A stretch of 14,842 bases of DNA from contig DJOI01000040.1 of NCBI GenBank assembly GCA_002439605.1, forward strand, positions 1 through 14,842, in the 5' to 3' direction. Shown in pieces: positions 1-5,594 of the stretch. Each line of letters begins with the position of its first letter. Position 1 is the stretch's first letter. This stretch comes from Candidatus Segatella mututuai. GTDB taxonomy: Bacteria > Bacteroidota > Bacteroidia > Bacteroidales > Bacteroidaceae. The position numbers and the translations under genes are program-made. The notes below the pieces were generated by a model. That model did not search any database. It saw nothing but the letters and a program-made list of their open reading frames with translations, and was not told where the DNA came from.

Positions 1-393
1 TGGTAAAATAGATGGTTACATAGTAGTGGGAATCGTCCAGCCAGAGAGACAAGGGTGTCCGTGGTGACGCGGAATCTGAAAGGAGTCAGTGGCAAACATC
101 TGCCCCAACGTACAGAAACTTGATATAAGGCTGCTTGCTGGGATAAGGCTGCAAAAGGAGTCAAAGTCCAATAACTACTCGGAACTGCAAGTAGTAAATC
201 AAGTGGGTATAAGATGGAAAGACAACATGCTTAACTATTGGGGTCTCACGGACATGGGGATTAGTTTCTTTGCAAAATCCATGGAGTAAAGCTTGCCGTG
301 AGAAGTCAGTAGATGCCATAGTAGTGGAGTTCTCGATAACGCTCCACGAAGGGCAGAACCTATATAACGATAGTAATGGAAACGTACCTTATG

Positions 394-1131
394 AGGGGAA
401 GAATGCAGAAAAACTTGTCGGAAGTCAAGTGCTGCCCACAGCAAGTTCATAGAAATCCTCAGCCGCACGATAACGGACGGCAGGGTGGTGAGTCTGATAC
501 ACAAATATCTTCGAAGCGGTGTAATGAACAAAGGTGTCTTCGAGGCGAGCGAGGAGGGCACACCACAAGGTGGACCATTGAGTTCGTTGCTGAGCAACAT
601 CATGCTCAACGAGTTGGACAAGGAACTCGAACGCCGATGACTTCCATTTGTGCGCTACGTCGATGACTCGATGATATTTTGCAAGTCCAAGCGTGCAGCC
701 ATGCGTGTAAGGAGTCCATAACCCGATTCATAGAAGGTGAACTATATCTGAAAGTGAACAAGGAAAAGACAGTCGTATCATACATGAAACGCTTGCTTAT
801 GGCTACCGACAGTTGGCTGTGGTGTCGGATACGAATGTGTATATGGAAAGCTTGGAAACTCCCGAAGACAAGGATAAAGAACCTCATACGATGTGGCATC
901 AACGAATATGATGCAAGAAGATAGGGGTATGTCAAGGGATTTTGGAGAGTCAGTGGCTCGCCGATAATGCACCTTGTCGTTTCGTCGCAGAGGTTGCGAG
1001 ATGCGGGCTATCCAACGCTGATGGGTTCATATCTCGAATGGCACCCCAAAAAGGAACCTCCGTATGAGGAAGCGCATGTACGGTGGTGTGAGAGGTCGGT
1101 AAACATGAAAGTAGGAGATAAACACCTATGA
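394..1131 (+). pseudogene. ltrA: Group II intron reverse transcriptase/maturase (LtrA-like), inactivated
   Basis: Reading across frames recovers RT/maturase segments. At about 512-625 the peptide is YLRSGVMNKGVFEASEEGTP followed by QGGPLSSLLSNIMLNELDKE. At about 646-678 it is FVRYVDDSMIFCKSK, the YxDD catalytic box in the form YVDD. At about 700-780 it is a thumb-like segment, FIEGELYLKVNKEKTVVSY. At about 783-1113 it is maturase-like, including RIRMCIWKAWKLPKTRIK, SQRLRDAGYPTLMGSYLEWH and VRWCERS. Defects visible are a TGA at 636-638 after ELERR, an apparent one-base loss near 709 that shifts frame, and a TAG at 922-924 where Trp is expected. There is also a jump near 435 that removes most of the N-terminal RT domain, and a second jump near 785 that removes tens of residues before the maturase segment. 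Intact family members are roughly 500-600 residues; about 230 remain. The start at 394 is only a plausible original ATG. Confidence 0.82.
1056..1087 (+). ncRNA. Group II intron domain V hairpin, with altered triad
   Basis: The lower stem pairs 1056-1064 (ACCTCCGTA) with 1079-1087 (TACGGTGGT), leaving the dinucleotide bulge TG at 1077-1078 that is typical of domain V. A short upper stem is capped by GAAG. In functional introns the three bases before the CGUA of the 5' arm form the catalytic triad, AGC or less often CGC. Here 1058-1060 read CTC, so the central G is a T facing T1084. That mismatch suggests a dead ribozyme. The reading frame of the decayed maturase passes straight through this hairpin. 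Confidence 0.65.
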
Positions 1132-1150
1132 TTAGTGTTTACCTCCTACT
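1110..1150 (+). ncRNA. Domain VI-like hairpin at the intron 3' end
   Basis: Arms 1110-1125 and 1135-1150 form 15 base pairs with a single A/C mismatch (1118/1142) around a 9-nt loop. The position right after domain V and just before a plausible intron end (CTACTCGATT, ending about 1155) identifies it as domain VI. It is nearly palindromic, so it also folds on the - strand, starting 30 nt past the ribE stop codon. There it is followed by TTTCATGTTT, a poor U-tract, so a role as a ribE terminator is possible but weak. Confidence 0.6.
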
Positions 1151-1180
1151 CGATTCTCTTTTATTCGGGTGGACTAAGCC

Positions 1181-1792
1181 TTATTTATCTTGCGACACAG
1201 CCTGAAGTCGGGCGATGTATTTGCCCAGTATATCGAACTCGATATTGACGACAGTTCCCACTTCCATATGGCAGAAGTTGGTATGGTCGTGTGTGTAGGG
1301 AATGATAGCCACGGTGAAGGTGTTGTCGGTAGGGTTACAAACGGTTAGCGAAACACCATTGACAGTGACAGAACCCTTGTCTACGGTAAAATAACCCTTT
1401 CGAGCCATCTCGAGGTCGAGTTTGTATTCGAAAGTATAGTAAGTAGAACCATTTGCATCGCGTTTGTCAATACATTTGGCTGTCTCGTCCACGTGCCCTT
1501 GTACGATATGTCCGTCCAATCTGTCGTTGAGCATCATGGAACGTTCCACGTTCACCTTGTCGCCAACTTTCAGCAATCCGAGGTTGGTGCGGTCGAGGGT
1601 TTCCTTCATGGCTGTAACGGTATAGGTACCATCTTCCAAGGCCACGACAGTAAGGCATACTCCATTGTGAGCCACGCTTTGGTCGATGCTCAGTTCGCTT
1701 GCAAATGGACATCTCAATGTGAAGTCGATATTCTCTTTGTCCCTTTTCACGGCCACGATGGTAGCCACGTTTTCTATGATTCCGCTAAACAT
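1181..1792 (-). CDS. ribE: Riboflavin synthase, alpha subunit
   Basis: This enzyme dismutates two molecules of 6,7-dimethyl-8-ribityllumazine into riboflavin and 5-amino-6-ribitylamino-uracil, the last step of riboflavin synthesis, in the cytosol. The 203 residues match the usual length of about 200-220. The N-terminus is the diagnostic MFSGIIE. Two lumazine-binding repeats are visible: the first has SVAHNGVCLT at 39-48, the second SVTVNGVSLT at 141-150. The inter-repeat segment HIVQGHVD is at 95-102. The ATG at 1792 is fixed by the MFSGI start. No clear Shine-Dalgarno precedes it, as is common in Bacteroidetes. The gene follows a structured RNA (1852-2057) by 59 nt and no promoter of its own is seen between them, so its expression may depend on that leader. 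It has no other rib genes beside it in this window. The symbol is ribE in this lineage and ribC in E. coli. Confidence 0.96.
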   Translation of the reverse strand: MFSGIIENVATIVAVKRDKENIDFTLRCPFASELSIDQSVAHNGVCLTVVALEDGTYTVTAMKETLDRTNLGLLKVGDKVNVERSMMLNDRLDGHIVQGHVDETAKCIDKRDANGSTYYTFEYKLDLEMARKGYFTVDKGSVTVNGVSLTVCNPTDNTFTVAIIPYTHDHTNFCHMEVGTVVNIEFDILGKYIARLQAVSQDK

Positions 1793-1851
1793 GATGTGAT
1801 GTCGATATTATATTTTGATAAAATGATGTTGAAATTTTCTATGATATGAAT

Positions 1852-2057
1852 AAAAAGAAAAGGGTCGCCCGATGATGTGATGAAACTCCGAACTTAGCAA
1901 TAAGTTTGAGAGCCCCCTGCTTTTGTAATCCACTGGCTTTGCAGCTTCTCCGAACAAAGTCCGGCTTATTTGTGGCCCGCCATAGGCAAGAGAAGTCTTC
2001 TCGGTTTCATAATTTGTAATGTGATGAGTATCCCAATCTAACCGAACGACCCTTATG
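1852..2057 (-). ncRNA. Candidate structured non-coding RNA or leader upstream of ribE
   Basis: A long non-coding interval (1793-2142) lies between hisB and ribE. On the - strand a consensus promoter (2064-2095) is followed about 10 nt later by AAGGGTCG (2054-2047). This pairs perfectly with CGACCCTT (1867-1860), which is followed by a U-rich tail (TTTTCTTTTTA). Inside this closing stem, ATGAAAC+CG (2010-2002) pairs with CG+GTTTCAT (1890-1880, two-base bulge). Further hairpins are at 1950-1964 (CCGGA/TTCGG), 1891-1906 (AACTTA-TTGC-TAAGTT), and 1941-1950 with 1908-1920 (GAGAAGC/GCTCTC plus TGC/GCA). About 200 nt with its own promoter and a terminator-like end suits a free-standing small RNA, for example 6S-like, or a ribE leader that attenuates. 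I do not recognise the FMN riboswitch (RFN) conserved boxes in it. Identity is unknown; pairing was done by eye. Confidence 0.55.
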
Positions 2058-2063
2058 TTTTTG

Positions 2064-2095
2064 CAAAGGTACTGCTTTCTTCCGATGTTGCCAAA
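2064..2095 (-). promoter_or_regulatory. Bacteroidetes-type promoter for the structured RNA/ribE unit
   Basis: On the - strand, TTTG (2095-2092) is followed by exactly 20 nt and then TACCTTTG (2071-2064). This is an exact match to the Bacteroidetes primary sigma factor consensus TTTG-N19-21-TAnnTTTG. Transcription is expected to begin near 2058, a few bases before the closing stem of the RNA. The promoter lies in the spacer 50-80 nt past the hisB stop codon. Confidence 0.75.
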
Positions 2096-2142
2096 TTTTT
2101 TGGCATTTTTTCACAGCAATCTTTTCTATAGTTTCTTACTTT

Positions 2143-3219
2143 TTACAACATACCCTTTGACGAAGGCAGTTCGAAGTGATAAATGTCACGTTTAACAGCC
2201 ATCTTGAGTGATCGTGCGAGAGCCTTGAAGATACCTTCTATTTTGTGGTGTTCGTTCGCGCCTTCAGCCTTGATGTTGAGGTTCATCTTGGCAGCGTCGC
2301 TCAGACTCTTGAAGAAGTGTTTGAACATCTCGGTTGGCATTTCGCCTATTTTCTCGCGATGGAACTCGGCATTCCATACGAGCCAGGGCCTTCCACCAAA
2401 GTCGAGTGCTACTTGACAGAGACAATCGTCCATGGGCAGACAGTAGCCATATCTTTCTATACCTCTCTTGTTGCTTAAGGCTTGCTGTAAGCATTCTCCC
2501 AATGCGATTCCCGTGTCCTCGATGGTGTGGTGCTCGTCTACATAGAGGTCGCCCTTCGTATGTATAGTGAGGTCCATCGTGCCGTGTTTTCCTATCTGTT
2601 CCAGCATATGGTCAAAGAATCCCAATCCTGTGTCAATATCGCAAAGCCCCGCACCGTCGAGGTTCACCTTAATGTATATGTCTGTTTCCTTGGTGGTGCG
2701 TTTCACCTCTGCGATACGGTCACCGGCGAAAAGTATCTCGGCTATCTTGTCCCAGTCCAGACCGTCCTTCCCTAATATGAGGCTCTTGCAGCCCAAGTTC
2801 TCAGCCAGTTTAGCGTCTGTCTCACGGTCGCCGATGACATAGCTGTTTGCCAGGTCGTATTCTGAGTTGTTGATATAGTGGGCAAGCATACCTGTACCAG
2901 GCTTTCTCATGGGTGAGTTGTCCTCGAGAAAATGTCGGTCTATCAATTGCTCCTTAAAATGTACTCCTTCACTTTCCAAAGTCTGGATGATGAATTTGTG
3001 CACAGGCCAAAAGGTCTCTTCTGGGAAAGAGGCGGTGCCCAGCCCGTCTTGATTGCTTACCATGACGAACTGGTAGTCTGTGTGTTGGGCTATGAAACTG
3101 AGGTTTCTCATCACGCCCTTTGTGAAGACGAGTTTCTCGAAACTGTCGATTTGCTCATCTTCTGGCTCCTGAATTAAGGTTCCGTCGCGGTCGATGAATA
3201 GCAGTCTGGTTTGTTTCAT
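2143..3219 (-). CDS. hisB: Bifunctional histidinol-phosphatase / imidazoleglycerol-phosphate dehydratase
   Basis: This protein catalyses two histidine-synthesis steps: dehydration of imidazole-glycerol phosphate, and dephosphorylation of histidinol phosphate. Residues 1-170 are a HAD phosphatase: DRDGT at 10-14, SNQDG at 55-59, Lys106 in RKPGTG, and GDRETD at 130-135. Residues 175-358 are the dehydratase: FFDH at 201-204, DEHHTIEDTG at 228-237, DFGGRPW at 273-279, HFFKSLSDAA at 301-310 and EHHKIEG at 323-329. These include the paired His/Glu manganese ligands of the family. The total of 358 residues fits the fused form of enterobacteria and Bacteroidetes. The Cys/His zinc loop of the E. coli phosphatase half is absent; the region before Lys106 reads IDRHFLEDNSPMRKP. 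The gene lies 45 nt after a membrane protein gene and has no other his gene nearby in the window. ATG at 3219 is the first start consistent with the HAD fold. Confidence 0.97.
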   Translation of the reverse strand: MKQTRLLFIDRDGTLIQEPEDEQIDSFEKLVFTKGVMRNLSFIAQHTDYQFVMVSNQDGLGTASFPEETFWPVHKFIIQTLESEGVHFKEQLIDRHFLEDNSPMRKPGTGMLAHYINNSEYDLANSYVIGDRETDAKLAENLGCKSLILGKDGLDWDKIAEILFAGDRIAEVKRTTKETDIYIKVNLDGAGLCDIDTGLGFFDHMLEQIGKHGTMDLTIHTKGDLYVDEHHTIEDTGIALGECLQQALSNKRGIERYGYCLPMDDCLCQVALDFGGRPWLVWNAEFHREKIGEMPTEMFKHFFKSLSDAAKMNLNIKAEGANEHHKIEGIFKALARSLKMAVKRDIYHFELPSSKGML

Positions 3220-3264
3220 GTCTGTTTTTAATATTGAATGGTTACTCTTCTTGTGCGAATGGGA

Positions 3265-4182
3265 TCACTCTTTGATATTTTCCTCTTTCTCCTTTTTGCG
3301 CAATTCGGCTTTTTTCATCTCGTCATTTTCTATGCTACCATAAAGGTAGACGTATGAGATAAGTAGCCAATGTGTGATATAGGTGAATACGAATAGTAGG
3401 AGTGTTGTCGTTGCGATGAAGAGAAAAGTGAAGTAGGAGGGGATTCCTACAGTGTCTCCTTCAAGTGTACCTAACTGTGCTGTTACCTGTGCGCCAATTA
3501 GGAACGACAAAGGCATGTATATAGGAATGCTTGTTACCAAGATGACGAGAAAGCCCAAGATGCCCAACTTGAAAATGGAACCCATGTTGCGGATACCACA
3601 TTTGAATGATTTCCAGAGTCTGAATTTCTCCCCATTTTCCAACAGTATATATCTTGGCGACATGTAAGCAAAGGGTAGGCATGCCACCATATATAGAACG
3701 ATGGCTATGGCTATGGTGAGCGCATAGAGCAGGAGGGTAGTAAGCGAAGGTGAATCTACTGTGGCAGTGTTCCCTGTCATGAGAGAAACACCAGCGAAAG
3801 CTATGGTGGCTACAAATACCACAACGATGCTTGCGATGCCAGAAAGAAGATACATCGTGATGCTGCGTTTCAATATGCAGACGAAAGGCTTGTCGGTAAT
3901 CCAGCACCATACGGTAGCTCCTGTCAGGAACGCGGCTATGATGGCGCCTAAGTATACTATCGTCTGCAAGCAGAATGACAGCATCATGTTTTCCTCGCCC
4001 CAATCGTGAAGTGTTTTGTTGGGGGTACGCAGATAAATCATGAAAGCCAACATGAAAGCATAGGTCACAAAAGCCCACCATGTACTTTTCAGAAGTTCTG
4101 TAGTATTATTTGACATCAGGCAGTAAGCTTCTTTCATGCAGGAGGTTACACTGCGATGCTTCATTAAATCATTTATCTTCAT
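3265..4182 (-). CDS. Six-helix integral membrane protein of unknown function
   Basis: I do not recognise a family. The 305-residue protein has about six hydrophobic segments, near residues 33-52, 67-95, 108-133, 148-175, 203-232 and 250-285. A short basic N-terminal region precedes them and a highly charged Lys/Glu-rich tail follows (about 285-305), probably cytoplasmic. Conserved-looking polar features are few; ACLPFAYMSPRYILLENGE in the loop after the fourth helix is the most motif-like stretch. The ATG at 4182 is supported by AGGAG five bases upstream, an unusual feature in this lineage; later in-frame ATGs exist at residues 7, 16 and 23. It sits 27 nt after the RNA methyltransferase gene and 45 nt before hisB, so co-transcription is likely. 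Context does not identify its job. Its general form suggests an uncharacterised Bacteroidetes inner-membrane protein. Confidence 0.85.
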   Translation of the reverse strand: MKINDLMKHRSVTSCMKEAYCLMSNNTTELLKSTWWAFVTYAFMLAFMIYLRTPNKTLHDWGEENMMLSFCLQTIVYLGAIIAAFLTGATVWCWITDKPFVCILKRSITMYLLSGIASIVVVFVATIAFAGVSLMTGNTATVDSPSLTTLLLYALTIAIAIVLYMVACLPFAYMSPRYILLENGEKFRLWKSFKCGIRNMGSIFKLGILGFLVILVTSIPIYMPLSFLIGAQVTAQLGTLEGDTVGIPSYFTFLFIATTTLLLFVFTYITHWLLISYVYLYGSIENDEMKKAELRKKEKEENIKE

Positions 4183-4187
4183 ATTTT

Positions 4188-4192
4188 CTCCT
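4188..4192 (-). promoter_or_regulatory. Shine-Dalgarno-like AGGAG deciding the membrane-protein start
   Basis: On the - strand AGGAG lies five bases before the ATG at 4182, in the run AAGGAGAAAATATG. Most genes in this window lack such a site. It favours the first in-frame ATG over the internal ones. Confidence 0.5.
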
Positions 4193-4209
4193 TCTTTTCT
4201 TGTTTACCT

Positions 4210-4989
4210 TTACTTTCGGTTTCCTTGTTTTCTACCTTGCCTTCTGAATTCCGAACAAGTGATGGCTGTTGCGATCGCTACATTCAGACTGTCGGCAGTA
4301 GGTCTTCCTAAGGGAAAATTGGGTATGAGTAACTTTCTGTTCACACTTTTGATGAGTTCTGGCGAGATGCCTTTTCCCTCGTTTCCCATTACGATAAATC
4401 CTTTGTTGTCGAGCTGTTGATTGTAGATATCCTCGCCATCAAGCAAGGTTCCGTATACAGGAACGTTGTCTGGCAACGTGGCGAAAAGTGCTGTTAGGTC
4501 ACCATACATAACCTTCACTCTGGCGATGCTTCCCATGGTGGCCTGTACCACCTTGGGATTGTATACATCGGCTGTATCGGGCGAGCAGTATATGCTCTCT
4601 ATGCCAAACCAATCGGCAATGCGGATGATGGTTCCCAAGTTGCCAGGGTCTTGTACTCCGTCGAGAGCAAGATTCAGGCGATTGGGGGTCACGTCGGCAG
4701 AAGCGAAGTTTCTGTTCTCCATCTGGTCGAAGACTGCGAGTACCTGCTGTGGGTGTTGCAGGAAACTCACCTTTCTGAGTTCATCCTCGCTCGCAATCAG
4801 TACCTCCGTCCTTTCATCGATTCTTTTGTCTTTCAGCCATTCTTCCGTGGCTACGATTAGCGAAGCAGGCTGCAGCATCAACAGGTCATCCACCACCTTG
4901 TGTCCCTCAGCTACGAACTTGCCTTCTTTGTTGCGGTTTTTCTTTAGCTCGAGCGACCGTATGTATTTTATTTTGTTCTTGCTGATCAT
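4210..4989 (-). CDS. TrmH/SpoU-family RNA 2'-O-ribose methyltransferase
   Basis: A SAM-dependent RNA ribose methyltransferase of the SPOUT (trefoil-knot) superfamily, cytosolic, probably acting on 23S rRNA or tRNA. The exact nucleotide cannot be read from sequence. The 259 residues comprise an N-terminal substrate-binding part (about 1-95, including KFVAEGHKVVDDLL at 24-37) and a C-terminal SpoU domain. All three motifs are present: motif 1 DGVQDPGNLGTIIR at 110-123 with Asn117 and Arg123, motif 2 VMGNEGKGIS at 200-209, and motif 3 IPNFPLGRPTADSLNVAIA at 222-240, which forms the knot. Motif 3 has a Pro-Leu-Gly-Arg-Pro-Thr-Ala insert-like stretch where RlmB-type enzymes are more compact. The stop of the acetyltransferase gene is 19 nt upstream and the membrane protein gene starts 27 nt downstream, so it belongs to the same unit. 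The start is ATG at 4989. Confidence 0.93.
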   Translation of the reverse strand: MISKNKIKYIRSLELKKNRNKEGKFVAEGHKVVDDLLMLQPASLIVATEEWLKDKRIDERTEVLIASEDELRKVSFLQHPQQVLAVFDQMENRNFASADVTPNRLNLALDGVQDPGNLGTIIRIADWFGIESIYCSPDTADVYNPKVVQATMGSIARVKVMYGDLTALFATLPDNVPVYGTLLDGEDIYNQQLDNKGFIVMGNEGKGISPELIKSVNRKLLIPNFPLGRPTADSLNVAIATAITCSEFRRQGRKQGNRK

Positions 4990-5008
4990 AGTATAGTGTC
5001 CTGTATTG

Positions 5009-5536
5009 TTATCCTTGCCCTTTAGAATCTATAGTCCGCTTCTCAAAGGCAAAACGCAATCCTCTCTCGCCATAGCTCACCTGCCCGCACAGACAGAATC
5101 CCATTGATGAGAGCAGGCTTACCATGGGCAAGTTGTCATAGTTGGTATCCACTTTTATGCTGGGTACGCGCTCCACTTCGCATAGGCTACATACCTTGTT
5201 GATGAAAATGCGTGCGTATCCCTCTCTCTGCAGTTCGGGTAGTGTGGCGAATCTGTGTATGACATAATAGTTGCCATAGGTCAGCCATTTTCCGTCGAGC
5301 AGTTCGTAGGTAGGTTCTCCGTTCAGTGCCACAGCCCCATAGACGGCAATCTGGTCAGCCACGGTGAGCACATAGGCATTCCCGTTGTTAATGTCGGCCA
5401 GAATGTCCTTACGGGCAGGATATTCTTCTGTCCACTGATGCCGTCCCGACTTAATCATTTGGTCTCTGGCTTCGTTGACGACCTTCCAGCAACCGTCAAA
5501 GTCTTTCATGAAAGCTGGTCTAAAATCAATCTTCAT
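5009..5536 (-). CDS. GNAT-family N-acetyltransferase
   Basis: Acetyl-CoA-dependent acyltransferase fold; the substrate is unknown. The 175-residue length is typical of a single GNAT domain. The acetyl-CoA pyrophosphate loop is visible as LQREGYARIF at 102-111 (pattern Q/R-x-x-G-x-A), following strand YVIHRFATLP at 91-100. A C-terminal segment with the usual Asn and (M/L)GF pattern follows: DTNYDNLPMVSLLSSMGF at 130-147. The N-terminus FRPAFMKDFDGCWKVVNEA resembles the beta1-alpha1 start of the fold. It sits between cobW (58 nt upstream) and the RNA methyltransferase (19 nt downstream). Association with an RNA-modifying neighbour might hint at a translation-related substrate, but that is only inference. 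The start is ATG at 5536, with no Shine-Dalgarno seen. Confidence 0.88.
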   Translation of the reverse strand: MKIDFRPAFMKDFDGCWKVVNEARDQMIKSGRHQWTEEYPARKDILADINNGNAYVLTVADQIAVYGAVALNGEPTYELLDGKWLTYGNYYVIHRFATLPELQREGYARIFINKVCSLCEVERVPSIKVDTNYDNLPMVSLLSSMGFCLCGQVSYGERGLRFAFEKRTIDSKGQG

Positions 5537-5594
5537 GCTGTTTCTTTTGTTGCGTATTTATAGCGTTTATGCTGTGTCTTATCTTATAGGAGTA

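Larger units (their letters stand above)
1..1155 (+). mobile_element. Degenerate group II intron remnant (5' end outside the window)
   Basis: Bases 1 to about 390 carry no intact gene but resemble the ribozyme domain I-III region of bacterial group II introns, as judged from phrases such as 'gacaagggtgtcc' (49-61), 'gcggaatctgaa' (69-80) and 'cacgaagggcagaacc' (345-360). A broken reverse transcriptase/maturase frame follows (about 394-1131), then a domain V-like hairpin (1056-1087) and a domain VI-like hairpin (1110-1150). The 3' end is placed near 1155, after the sequence CTACTCGATT, and is approximate. The 5' splice site is not visible, so the element either starts before the window or is truncated. 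It lies convergent to ribE, just beyond its stop codon. Because the protein frame is broken, this copy should not move by itself. Recognition is from memory of intron sequences, not from a search. Confidence 0.8.

Noticed and set aside
1880..1910. Structured RNA on the + strand, because the hairpin 1891-1906 has a GCAA (GNRA) loop there
   Set aside because: No promoter match upstream on the + strand and a poorer 3' tail; the - strand has an exact promoter and U-rich end. The + orientation is not fully excluded.
1852..2057. FMN riboswitch (RFN element) upstream of ribE
   Set aside because: Position fits, but the conserved RFN boxes (GGGCAGGGTGAAATTCCC-like, GCCGACnGT, AGTCCGGATG) are not found on either strand; only a short CCGGACTTTG resembles one piece.
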